Source: Dendrophyllia cribrosa (lineage: Eukaryota; Cnidaria; Anthozoa; Scleractinia; Dendrophylliidae). Taken from it: a stretch of 64,000 nucleotides of DNA. Positions 51,976 through 62,779 of the stretch are shown here, in pieces. Positions within the stretch are counted from its first letter, which is position 1. Each line of letters starts with the position of its first letter. The notes beneath the pieces were generated by a model, which was not told where the DNA came from, searched no databases, and saw only the letters and a list, made by a program, of their open reading frames with translations. The position numbers and the translations under genes are program-made. Location of the stretch: positions 2,125,388 to 2,189,387 of the forward strand of contig JAJLRJ010000002.1 of assembly GCA_024195265.1 (NCBI GenBank), written 5' to 3'.

Positions 51976-52089
51976 ACACTGATAACTGTTCGCCCAACCC
52001 ATGTTTAAACAATGGAACATGTACAGACGAAGTGAATGACTACACCTGCACATGCGCACCTGGGTATGAAGGGAAGAACTGCAGCATCG
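51976..52089 (+). CDS. EGF exon 5
   Basis: Six cysteines conserved, Cys1-Ser-Pro-Asn-Pro-Cys2 (no O-glucose Ser), Asn before Cys1 in place of Asp, and Ala-Pro-Gly-Tyr after Cys5. Acceptor cttatttag, donor gtaagt. Confidence 0.88.
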
Positions 52090-52226
52090 GTAAGTTGTCA
52101 TGAACAACCATCTTATTATGCATACTTTAATATTGAATAAAGATGACGCAGGTTTAGACAAATGACGATGTGATCAAACGATCAAACGGAATCGCAAATC
52201 GGTGCAAGTTTGACAACAAGCGTTAA

Positions 52227-53009
52227 GGAGGCTGAACACAGTTTGCACGCGCTCTTCAATTTTAGCAGCTTAGGTGAGTCAGCACGTGCAGAGTTTTGAG
52301 AAAAACAAACGTGGCGCCTATTCAGCGATCATTTTATTTTACTCAGCGTGGATCGTGAAAGTGTTGTTTTTCGTTTTAAAATCAAACAATTTGTTGTTCG
52401 TAAAAATGTTTGTTGAATCAATATATAATTTATAGAACCATTTAAGAAATACACTGCCTTTTTGGTCGTTTTATCTTTGGATCGAGAACCCAGTCAAATG
52501 CAACGCATGCGCAGTTGACCAAAAAATTGAGACTGGATGTTTTAATAGCGATTTCCTCGGAAACGTGCTGATTTCTACGGAACCACTCGAAATTTGGCAC
52601 AATAATAGTTCCGAATAAGCTGAACTCAACTGCCATCAAAAATTTGAAATCTAACAGAGGAGATTTTTACAAAACGCAAACATATTAAACCACAAACTAC
52701 GGAAGATCCCTGAGTCAAAATTACATGAGACAAGTGTTAACACGCGAATATTTTTACTAGTTTACTGGAGACAAATGATGGACAAAATCTAACGACTAGA
52801 TTTTCTGAAAATAAACGAAACCAAATATTGCAGGCTGATTTACAATCCACCTTGTTGCCATGGCAATACCCTAAAAGCTCGACAAAAATATCAAAATATA
52901 AAGCTTGTTGCTTAATCTTATGCCTCGCGAATTTTGGGCGCCCAGACGTAAGTGGTTATAAAATGACAATGAATGATGCATAGGTACAGTAAAACTGTGT
53001 TCAGCCACC
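52227..53009. mobile_element. TTAA-flanked MITE (783 bp)
   Basis: Inverted ends GGWGGCTGAACACAGTTT (18 bp, one mismatch), flanked by TTAA at 52223-52226 and 53010-53013. Lies in the intron between EGF exons 5 and 6. Short frames only. Confidence 0.85.
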
Positions 53010-53340
53010 TTAAGCATCACCGTTACGTTAACGAAGGAATTAAAACTGATAAGTTTAAACATTTTTAGGAGGGTAAGTGAATGCTGACCGTGAGCAATCG
53101 ACGATATTTGGCATGGCGTTTACCTCCAACCGATCTTAATGAAAATAAATAAAAAATATGTTCCTTTCGAATGAAAACTGCGCATGCGCTTTTCAGTAGC
53201 GAAACCTTATTTGGAACAACATCTTGAATTTCTGTATTTAATTTGATTTTAGTGCTACATAATGGAGGAAAAACGCTGTTAGCTGATTACAGCAAAGTGA
53301 ACGTTATTCTATCAATTGATAATATTGCGATTTTTTTTAG

Positions 53341-53454
53341 ACACTGATGACTGTTCGTCCAACCCGTGTCTAAACAATGGAACATGTACAGACAAAGTGA
53401 ATGACTACAATTGCACATGCGTACCTGGGTATGAAGGGAAGAACTGTAGCATCG
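53341..53454 (+). CDS. EGF exon 6 (last seen)
   Basis: Six cysteines, C-S-S-N-P-C and C-L-N-N-G-T-C. The residues encoded differ from EGF exon 2 only at Leu for Val after Cys2. Donor gtaagt. The conserved intron after it runs to 53924, where a SINE cuts it just before the place where a seventh EGF acceptor would be expected. Confidence 0.88.
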
Positions 53455-53924
53455 GTAAGTTGTCATGAACAGCCATCTTATTATGCATTCTTTAATATTG
53501 AAGGAAGATGACACATGCCCAGGTTTTGGCAAATGATAATGTGATCAAACGATCAAAAGGAGCCCAATAAAACGGAGTCGCAAATCGATGCAAGTTTGAA
53601 AAAAAGTTTTGAGCGTAACCCTAACGTTAACGAAAGTATTAAATCTAATAAGTTAAAACATTTTTAGGTACATGACTGCTAACCGTGAGCAATCGACGAA
53701 ATTTGGCATCGCGTTTACCTTCAACCAATCTTAATGAAAGCAAATACGAAACATGTTTCTTTCGAAAGAAAACTGCGATTCGCCATTTTTCAAATCAAGG
53801 TGGCAAGCATTAATTGGAGCAACGTCTTGGTCTCTGTATTTGGTTTTAGTACTATACTACTCAATAAAGAAAAAAACACTGTTAGCTTATAACAGCAAAG
53901 TAAATCTTATTCTATTGATTGATA

Positions 53925-53973
53925 CCGCCGACCGCCGACCGCCGACCGCCGACCGCCGACCGCCGACCGCCGA
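53925..53973 (+). repeat. CCGCCGA heptamer microsatellite
   Basis: About seven perfect copies of ccgccga run directly into the SINE A-box region. They look like slippage expansion of the SINE's own 5' end (gccgacc). Confidence 0.9.
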
Positions 53974-54076
53974 CCGGTTAGCTCAGTTGGTAGAGCGCCG
54001 GACTACCGTGCGGGAGGTCGCGGGTTCGAACCCCGGCTGGACCAAAAACCAGGGTCTTAAAATAACTGGTAAGATC

Positions 54077-54720
54077 GGCACCGCGGCAGAACGCACTGCG
54101 CATGAGTAGAAAACTGAGCATCCGGTGAATTACGCATTTCCGGCGACATACTGTAATCCCATGTAAATGTTGTAGTTAATTTTTTTTATCTCAGGTAATT
54201 TTTATTTTTCCTTTGTTTTTGGGTATGGTAATATATGCTGATGAATTTGAAACAAAGGAAAAACAAAAATTACCTGAAATTAAAAATGAACTACAACATA
54301 AACAACATAAAACTCCCGTACCACGAAGTTTGAAAACAAAAAGTAAGAGTTATAAAACAAAGGTAGAGAAAAAGTTTGTTTCGTTGAAAAGTTTTTTCAT
54401 CGTTCAAGTTTCAAGCGTTTGCACCAAGGGGTTTGGTGTTTGCACCAACAACGAAATATGAACAAATAATTTTTGCATCGCATTTTTTCACAAAAAACAA
54501 GTCTTCACTCCATCTCGAAATGTATTCATGCAAGAACCGATCGTGTACGTACCATAATTTTCTTCGGTTTTGGTCCTTTCATCATTGCATCTAGAAAATC
54601 TAGGTCTGTTGGTTCATGCAGAAGTGTTGTTTTATGCTGTTCGCATCGATGTTGACTGGTAGTTTAACGGACCGGAAGTGCTTGAAGTTTACGCATGCGC
54701 AAACGTTCTGCCGCGGTGCC
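54077..54720. mobile_element. TIR element with 9-bp target duplication (644 bp)
   Basis: Perfect 17-bp inverted ends GGCACCGCGGCAGAACG, with a further match (TGCGCATG) inside. The 9-bp direct repeat ggtaagatc lies at 54068-54076 and 54721-54729. A 9-bp duplication is typical of Mutator-like elements. No transposase. It is inserted in the SINE, so it is younger than the SINE insertion. Confidence 0.82.
54167..54299. repeat. Internal hairpin of the 644-bp element
   Basis: Arms of about 52 nt (from 54167, and ending at 54299) are near-perfect reverse complements around a loop of about 29 nt. Confidence 0.75.
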
Positions 54721-55048
54721 GGTAAGATCATGCTAGCTGTGCGCTCAACATCTGCCTCAGTTCAGATGATCGCGTCATTGACGTTAAGCTGTTGGCCTTG
54801 TCTCCTACATGTTATCACACTAATAGTAGGGGACGTTAAAGAACCACTGAGGACGTAACAAAACCCTGGCTGTGACCTCAGTGTGATATCTTCCTTCATG
54901 GGTGGGGTGGGGAGATGAGATCAATAATGGACTGATAGCGGCTGCCGTAGGCGCCTACATGAGCTGACGTCCGATCTCATTCTCATAAAATGTAAAGCGC
55001 AACTGATTATATTATATAGTAGTTCGCGCTATATAATCAAAGGGCTCT

Positions 55049-58000
55049 TAAAGCCATCTCGTTAATGCGTTAGAACGTGAGGTTAAAAAAGAAGAATCTT
55101 GATAGTGAATATGGTAAAAATGGCGTTGTAGAATCAGACATTACGTAAAAAATGCGAGGCGCAGTAGTCAACTGGATATGGTTCTTGGCAGGATAGAGAA
55201 GATTGAGAGAAAGTTTGAAAATTCGTGTTGGTCCAAGTCAATAAAAGTTATGAGTAACAAAGAATCACGAGTGTGAATGTAAATAATTTTGATGTTAGTG
55301 AAGTGAAAGTGAAAGACTTCCGCCTTGCTAGCTAATTGACGATGAAAATGTGTTGTTGGGGTTGGGTCAATTTGCAGAATGCATTTTCAGTTATTCATTG
55401 TCTATTTTCTGTTGGGATATTTGACAATAGAAAAAAATTTCTAAATCAAATACAATAGGTTGCCGCAATTTCAAAACAATTAAAAGCCCACAAACTTATC
55501 AAGTGATCGATAATACGTCACGTGCAGTGACTTTATATCTGATAAAAACAGTCCTATAAATTAGTATGTGGTGTTTTATTAGATATAAAGTTACTGCAGG
55601 TGACGTATTAATATTAATTATCAAAATATCAATTGACACAACAAATGGTGACTGAATCTTTAATATTCTTTCAAGTAAGGCTCGGTTCAAACCTTGAACT
55701 TCACATGTGCCGAATCTAATGGAAGGAGACCGTAACAACATGTCTTTTCTCTAGGGCTGCCTGTCCCCATACCAGGACAATTTGGGCTATGTTTAGCAGA
55801 CATCGCGCCATCAGCCATTTCTTTTTCAACTCTTCAGCAGCAGTATACGAAAATAGAACAAAAGTCAAAATTTATGGTATTTTGCTGTTCCTACTCTTGC
55901 ATAATGAAACGGAAAGTTTTGTAGTTAGCTAAAGTATCAAGTCTGCTGTTTTATATATTTTGACGTGAAAAATGGCGGGAAAATGGTGATCACGTGGTCA
56001 TTTTTCGGTCATGTCTTCTATGGGCGCACTTATATAGAAAATATTGGGTCTGAAGCTGGTAAACAGGACACCACTCCTGGCGGTCACTTTTTTAGTTTCC
56101 CTTAGATCGAAATGAGGTTCATGACAGGCCTACACCGACTCCGCTATGTGGTTTTGCGGTTGCGATGCATTTATATTAGCTTTCAAAGTTTGGCTGTTAT
56201 GAGTATGTCGTTAAGTGATTTACGTCTTGTATGATATGATAGGCGGCGTTTTGTAAATAGTTTTCAGGAATGGTTGGTTTTGAACGAAACTTTATTTTTC
56301 ATCAGTATTTGTTTTAGGTTTTTCAGTCGTGGGTGAAATGTTGTGACAAAAGGCATTATTATCTCGTGTGTTTTTTTCGTTTTGTTTTTTAATGCCAATT
56401 GCGTTCCGGCTAAAGTGAAATTCAGAATACCAGTGCATTTAGGAGGGTGCTAATGGGGTTAACAGTTAACTGACAATTGCCCAAAAATATAGTAGTTAAC
56501 TGATAAATGAAAAGTTAACAGTTAAGTGACATTCCATTAATTATACTAAATTATACTAAATTTGTGACATTTACCTGTCTCGCTGCGTGACCAGGTGACA
56601 TATTAACCGATATTATATGCGAAAGGTACCAGGGTCGTAGAGCGTTGACCTTGATCTCCGTGATGGCGTCGAGTGGCGTGGTCAAAGTTATTCCGAGTTT
56701 TTGTCGAGATGATGACAAAGGATCGGCATTCGAACGACACATAGGTCGCATACCGTTTGACATGACAAAGCACAATTCAATGGACATAGCTTGTAAACAT
56801 TTGATCGAACAATAAGCGGAAAGTTTGGACTCGGTGCGTTTGATTTAAAGTTGTTCCGATTGGAGAAGATCGACGGGAAAGCTGTTACAAAGGCTCAGTT
56901 GGAAATGGAGCTACCTTTTCTAATGGGAAATGCCACAAGTGAGATACATGCTGTGTATTTTGTTCTGTCTTTTTGTTTAGAATTTTGTCCAGCACGCGAA
57001 CGCGGGTTGACCCCGGGGTTGACCACACGAGCCCTTTTCAGTGTTAGATTAAATGAGTAAGATTTCTGATTACAGTAAAACCTGTATTAAGCAGACTCCA
57101 AAGTAAGTGGACACACCGTATTGTATTGGACACAGGCATCGGTGAGTTTCGATTTTTTCCTTCCCATACTCTCTGTGTACGATCCTGTATCAAACAGACA
57201 TCTTAACGATCCTTATTACGGTTTTGAAAGCTATCTTGACAGGTGAGAAATTATGGTTTTTGTCTCAGTTTAGCATGCTCGATATGTATTGTATGACACT
57301 TTGATGATCTTTGGGATATAAATCTCTTAAACGACGATAGTTTTTATGTTGTGTAGCCATTTATAGAATTATTGTTTCTCTATGCCTTCGTTATGCTAGT
57401 TCTCTTGGAATATTATGTTAGAGCCTCTTTGGCTAACTTTTTTTGCAAGATAAGTAGTGATCGGCCGCAGCTTTTCTTATGAATATGCTAGGATCAATCA
57501 ATCTCTCAGCCCGTGATTTAGTGTCTAAGTCTGCGGTGTGCAAGACTTGCGAGAAAGTGGATCTTTATCACGGATGTGAGCGTCTAAGCTCAAAGTCTGA
57601 AGCTGCCGTGTCTCTATTGGAATCATGACTTCTTGCAGTTATGATTTAGCTCCTTGTTTTATGCTGTTTTTGAGTAGTGTTTCCTGGAGCTTGAAGAACC
57701 TCCGTTGTTTCATCATGGCGTTATTGCATCCCGACATGGCTTGTACAAATATGGTGATCTGTTTTGAAAATCTGACGGATGCTAGCGAATTCTTACGTTT
57801 TTCTTAAGCAAGACTTGAGTTTCGGATTTTAGGTGAACCTCATCAGTTGCTCCCATAAGTAAATGTCTCGCGGGATAATATGAATTAATTCCGTTGACCA
57901 TGAAATGTTTGCCGCTCTCGTACTCTTGGGAAGGATCGAATGTTCCGTTTTCTCATTGGCTCGTTTAATTGAATCAATAGCATTGGTGTAGTTTCCTTAT

Positions 58001-58446
58001 AACTCACGCTATTCACTATTGGTGGAGGTTTTTTCTGCTTTTAAATAGCCGAGTCAACCCCACTGGCATTTGGACTTTACCGGTAAAGAAATTTCATTTT
58101 TCGATGGGAATTTATGTTGATATCAATTCTGTGATTGACTTTTTCTTTGTGGTCTCGCTAGCTTTGGAGAAATGCTTATAGAACGTGTTCAAATTCAGTC
58201 GTAAATTAAGTCGTATTAAATGATATCTGGTATTATGTAAACAAAACAAGACTTGGGTCACGCAAAATTCGTTGAGAGGGAAGGGGTGCGTTGTCGCGAA
58301 CGCCTTTGTTTGGCACAAGAAGTCCATGACAATTCTCAAGTAAGAATGATTTAATCACAAAGTCCCTCTGGTTATTCACATGGCCTGTAAAGTAACCTTA
58401 TCTTAACTTTGCAAGTAGTGGGAAAAGGCCGATTCTGGCTCATTTT
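55049..58446. other. Region without recognisable gene
   Basis: Only short frames (80 codons or fewer) without recognisable motifs. It contains a hairpin at 55511-55610, repeated gttaac/gttaactg words at 56458-56530, and repeat-like sequence near 57070-57240 (cctgtattaagcagac, then cctgtatcaaacagac). No EGF or Ig exon was seen. Confidence 0.6.
55511..55610. repeat. 100-bp hairpin
   Basis: Arms 55511-55549 and 55573-55610 pair almost completely, with about four mismatches or bulges, around a loop of about 23 nt. Size fits a miniature foldback element or a small-RNA precursor; the sequence alone cannot decide. Confidence 0.75.
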
Positions 58447-58584
58447 CATTTTCCGCCGACTTCTAGCGATACTTCCAACCTCAGTTTTCATTTTCCGCCG
58501 ACTTCTAGCGATGATTTTTCCGCCGACTTCTAGCGATGAAAAGGCGGACTTCTAGCGATGATTTTTCCGCCGACTTCTAGCGAT
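58447..58584. repeat. Five irregular copies of a 24-bp repeat
   Basis: The core ccgccgacttctagcgat occurs five times (one copy truncated to ggcggacttctagcgat), with spacers of variable length. It lies about 100 bp beyond the 3' end of the polymerase pseudogene and may be a subterminal repeat of its parent element. Confidence 0.85.
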
Positions 58585-58679
58585 AAAAAAACATTTTCCA
58601 TCAACTTTCAGCCAACTCTTGATCATGTTGATTTCCTCCATCACCTTTTCCATTTTCAAAAAACAAATTCCGCCGATTC

Positions 58680-59093
58680 CGGCAAAGCCGATGTCCCCAA
58701 GCAAGAGTGTGTATTCCATCATCGCAGATAAATCTTTTGTCATCGTTTGCGCTCAAGGCAATCTTTCTTTTGATTGTTTCAGAATATATTTCATGTTTCT
58801 TTTTTCTGATGACATTCATTTTTCTCATTTGCTTTGCTTTGGTCAACAGACAATCTTTATAGTCTTCATGCGTTATTTTCTTCTTTGTTACAGCCTTTGA
58901 GATCCCTTTGCATTTCTTTGTTCCACCTCCTTCAAACATCTTATAACTATATAACTTAGATCTCAATCCCACAAATTCTTCAATTATCTTTCCACCCGCC
59001 TCATCTTTCATCAACCCAATGACTTTCTTGTTCAAACCCGTGGGAATTCCCGATGGGTGATCTTTAGGGATATCACTTGTGTCAAACTTTTCT
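58680..59093 (-). pseudogene. Type-B DNA polymerase, C-terminal fragment
   Basis: About 138 codons on the minus strand continue the polymerase that is cut by the element at 59098-59893. The fragment has the lysine-rich C-terminal region usual for cnidarian HNH-PolB proteins, ending near the motif LAWGH. No start codon of its own was seen; it is recognised because its frame matches that of the upstream fragment across the insertion. The exact stop is uncertain because the frame beyond 58680 no longer looks family-like. Confidence 0.7.
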
Positions 59094-59097
59094 TTAA

Positions 59098-59893
59098 GGT
59101 GGTTCGATACAGTTTTCTGGAGACCATACCAACATTTTTCAATCGGCTTTTAAGCGGTCTTCTCCAAGTCAGATAAACGTGAAATTTTCACCACTAACTG
59201 GTTTTGAATTTAAGTTTGGCAAGATATATTTTCTGGTAAGATCGATATTACCATGACGACGATAAACAAGAAACTTAGAAATCAATAAAAGTGAAATTTA
59301 GCGCGTTTAAGATTTCGCATTGAAAATCCCACATAGGCATCTTAAAATATGGTATATGGCATATATTTTTTGCAAGAAAATTGCACATGAAGCGATGTTA
59401 GGAAAAAAGGTAGTTCTCAACATCGCAAAAGAGAAAGTAAACAAAACTTTCAAAGTTTACAAACATAACATCAAGCTACTTTTTGACATTATCATTAAGT
59501 AATTTCACAAAACCAGTGTTAATCTCTCGATCAATTTAATACCAGTACACAAATAGTAAGGTTTGAAATGTTATTGCGATTTATTTTAATTCAAACATAC
59601 AGAATTTTTTTATTCTTGCAAAATATATATGCCATATACCATATTTTAAGATGCCTATGTGGGATTTTCAATGCGAAATCTTAAACGCTCTAAATTTCAC
59701 TTTTACTGATTTCTAATTTTCTTGTTTATCGTCGTCATGGTAATATCGATTTTACCAAAAAATATATCTTGCAAAACTTCAATTCAAAACCAGTTAGTGG
59801 TGAAAATTTCACGTTGATCTGACTTGGAGAAGACCGCTTAAAAGCCGATTGAAAAATGTTGGTATGGTCTCCAGAAAACTGTATCGAACCACC
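59098..59893. mobile_element. Foldback TTAA element inside polymerase (796 bp)
   Basis: Inverted arms of about 280 bp (59098-59382 and about 59614-59893), nearly identical, so recent. Ends GGTGGTTCGATACAGTTTTC. TTAA duplicated at 59094-59097 and 59894-59897. The spacer of about 230 bp has no coding potential. Confidence 0.88.
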
Positions 59894-59897
59894 TTAA

Positions 59898-61923
59898 CAT
59901 CATTGCTGATGTCCTTGAAGAAGTCTTCAGTTTCAATTTCATAGGCAAGGCTGTCTGTGTCTGTGAATAATAGTTGAGCCTTTTTCCAATTCTTTTTCAC
60001 ATAATTATAGTGAAAGTCAACCATCAATGTTTTTGACAGATCAAGAATTGCCATTCCACAATAAACCGGTTTATTAAATGTTAATTTTATTCGTTTCATT
60101 TGTATAGCAATAAGGTTTTCATCAAATATTGTTAAATGTTGAAAGTTAGGTTTTGCTGCCAGCCTTTTAGCTTTATCTCTGTCATTCAACAGACGTATAT
60201 CCACACGCTTTCTGATGTTTTCCATTGTTTTCCCAAACACTGAATTATTCATAAGTTTGAAGAAGTGTTTTTCAAATGCATTTTTCCCTTTCATTCTAAG
60301 CTGTGTGTTTTTCATGATATAACTCTTCAGCCAAGGTTCTTCTTTGAATTTGATTCCTCGGTGAATCTTTTTCACAATCAGCCCAAGGCTTTCATATAAT
60401 GCTAAATTCTTAGCGTGGAGAATATAACGTTCTTTATTGTTAAGATTAGGAACCAGTTTTTCAACTTTATTTATTATTTTACGTTCAGGAGCAAGGGGAT
60501 AATCATTATGCAGATCATGCAATTCCTCTGGATATTCAAGATCCGCTTCCAAAACACATGGGATGCTTTTCCAGTTTGCTAATTCTTCATCAGTCATCCA
60601 TGCAAAATCTCCTACAGGAAGTGGTTGTATCATTGCCCATCCATAAAGATTGTTTGCGTCCAAATATGAGATGAAAGTTGATGGTTTTGTTGGATCGTAT
60701 TGGTCACCCATGTATTTATTGTTTGCTTTTCCTAAACGATGAGTTATTGTAGAAATCCCGCCACGAGTTCCTTGTTCAAAGAAAAGCAGCATATCTGAAT
60801 CGTTCAACAAGCTCAGTTTTACATTGCTTTCTTTCAAAGCTGCATCCCAAGCCAATCCAGGAGCTGTGTAATACCAAGCAGGATCTAACTTATAATGTTC
60901 CAGGCAGACTTTTCTGAATTCTTCAAATACATCTGCTAACAGGCATACATCAGTCTCCAAATATAAATCATGGTAATCACCCATGGTTTCTATGTTGAAT
61001 TCTTTCCATACATTCTTAGCATGTTCATAATCTTTATCTGTTATGTTTGTATCATAAAGGATTGAATAGAAATCAGCTTTCTCAGGAAGAGATGTTTCAT
61101 TGAATTTCTCAAAAGAATCCATCCAGTCATATGGGTATACACCTTTCCTTGTCACCAGATCAACTTTTTCGCCAAACGCTTTCTTTGTTTGGATGAAGTT
61201 ATCTGGCTGTAGATTTCTTGCTAGATTTTCAAGTGAAGAAGCCATAAATTTAAATGAATCAATAAATCGAAGTTCATAGGAAATCACTTTCTCCTTTCCT
61301 TCTTTATCTTTAAACCTCCAAAGTTCAATGGTTTTACTGAAGCTGGTATATTTTTCCTCATTGCTTGGGATACACTTTATATTACCTTCTGTCTTTCCCA
61401 AATTTTTGATGAATAAATGAGCGTCATATCCTGATAAGTTATGAAATATGACAGGTGTGAATTTTGGCTTGCGGAATTCAAGGTTGCATTTATTGTGTGC
61501 TGCTCCACGGAAACGTCCTGTGTAATGGCAATGATCTTTTACTTTATCGTCTACCCCATTGAAGCTGCCTTGGCAAATCCAACAGCTATCAGCTTCTTCA
61601 AAAGCTTTTCTGTCTTCTTCAGTGAAGATCATCTTTCGCCGGCCGAATTTTTGGTGGATTTTCTTAAGTTTCTTTTCAAGCATCTCGACAAATATCTGGC
61701 CAATGTTTTCAAGGTCTTTAGGGCTCTTAGCTCGATAGAGAACTGGTTTTTGGGAATATACGTTCTCGTCGAAGCTGACCACCTGGAAACAAAATCCACA
61801 TGGTTGATGCTTTTGATATACTTTTGTGAAAGATTTATTGCTACTTGGTTCAACGCTATGTATTGGTACATTTAAGAGTGATTCTCTGTAAAATTCGAAC
61901 TTTGGCCGGCCACCGTACCTCAC
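59898..61923 (-). pseudogene. HNH-finger plus protein-primed-type DNA polymerase B, N-terminal fragment
   Basis: An open frame of 704 codons, of which about the first 675 are polymerase and the rest are read from the inserted element. Order: an HNH or endonuclease-VII-like finger (Cys114, Cys117, DHCH at 130-133, Cys146); exonuclease motif with Asp167 (HNLSGYD) and the Y-x3-D motif at 321-325; palm motif A with Asp422 in LDANNLYG; motif B KLMNNSVFG at 556-564; motif C DTDS at 655-658. Catalytic residues of the palm are present. This matches the DNA_pol_B_2 (organellar/viral) type used by Polinton/Maverick and adintovirus-like elements, where it copies the element's DNA. No capsid, integrase or packaging ATPase is visible in the window, and the N-terminus may be truncated. 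The gene is broken by the 796-bp insertion, so a non-functional relic is likely. Confidence 0.85.
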
Positions 61924-62779
61924 CGATTTGGCTGAAATTCAGCATGTAGACTTGGTTTAGGGTCCAGAATACGGAATGGATAGTTTAAGGTTTCAATTCC
62001 TTTTACTTTGGAAAATATTAACAAGGCCGTTTTGGGGTGGCCTCGGCGGGCCGCCATATTGGTAGATCGAAGGTGTTCTTGAGACTTCGACTCTTAGCCT
62101 GTTAGCGAATTAAATTGATCACGGCTGATACTGATGCAAAGAACTATCCTTCCTTGCTGCATTTGTTTATATTAATCCGAAAAGGGCAAAGTCTGAGCCA
62201 CGAACGACTAAAAAGTCTGAAGGTATACTTTCCGCATTTTGAATGTTTCTAAAATTACCAGAAATTCACCAGCCGATATCGCTACTTGCCATTTCGATTT
62301 AGAACTAGCCCTTTTGCCTTAACGTAGATTGTTTATATATAAATTGATTTCATAAATAAAAAAATGGGGCAAATGTAACAGAGCAAAGAAAAGTTTGATA
62401 GATCGTGGTGCGGTATAGCCATTTTTGGTATCAGAATTTAGACAAACACCGGCTCAATGTTGCTCGAAAATTATCAATTAATGAATTGATATCCCCTGAT
62501 ATCGAGTGAACGTTATACGAAATGGCATCTGTAATGGCAATAATGGTCTGTTATGACAAAGAATTGCGATAAATGTGCGATTGAATAAAAAAAATCGTTA
62601 CCAACGGTCGTTTTGTTATTCATATTGCGGCGTATAAATATAAACATCGAATACGAAATATCAGATATTTTGCTCTCAGTTCCCTTATCTAAATCACATC
62701 ATCTGCATGTGTGATTTTGGAGTTACTTGATGGAGAAAAAAATACTTTTAGCTGATTACAGCGTATTTTGCAAAACGGT
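61924..62779. other. Unassigned sequence with EGF-intron remnant
   Basis: No gene recognised. Near 62711-62760 the sequence (gatggagaaaaaa and agctgattacagc) matches the conserved introns before EGF exons, but no EGF exon follows; a minisatellite starts instead. Confidence 0.55.

Larger units (their letters stand above)
1..53454 (+). other. Giant Ig/EGF multidomain gene, internal part
   Basis: Gene-level entry for the 53 Ig exons and 6 EGF exons listed below. Every exon lies on the + strand, has GT-AG borders, starts after the first base of a codon and ends after the first base of a codon (phase 1-1). The last Ig exon therefore joins the first EGF exon in frame, giving a Tyr codon at the junction. 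No signal peptide, membrane segment, start or stop belonging to this gene was seen, so both ends are outside the window. Ig arrays followed by Ca-binding EGF repeats occur in hemicentin-like matrix proteins and other adhesion proteins, but the thrombospondin and nidogen-G2F domains that would support hemicentin were not seen. Orthology is therefore open. That all exons belong to one transcript is inferred from phase, strand and order. Confidence 0.7.
53925..55048 (+). mobile_element. tRNA-derived SINE, interrupted
   Basis: Contains a Pol III A-box (tagctcagttgg, 53979-53990) and B-box (ggttcgaaccc, 54023-54033), with tRNA-like sequence ending gacca at 54044. The 5' acceptor half does not pair with the 3' half and is preceded by a heptamer array, so this is a SINE head, not a functional tRNA. 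The body resumes after the inserted element at 54077-54720. A tail near 55000-55048 has gcgctatataat-like sequence. The 3' limit is uncertain. Confidence 0.65.

Noticed and set aside
1..53454. Naming the gene hemicentin
   Set aside because: Ig followed by EGF fits, but VWA, thrombospondin and G2F domains were not seen, so a symbol would be a guess.
53974..54044. Functional tRNA gene
   Set aside because: A- and B-boxes are good, but the acceptor stem does not pair and the anticodon stem is poor, with SINE body following.
58447..58584. CRISPR-like array
   Set aside because: Spacing is irregular, one copy is truncated, spacers are not unique inserts, and the context is eukaryotic.
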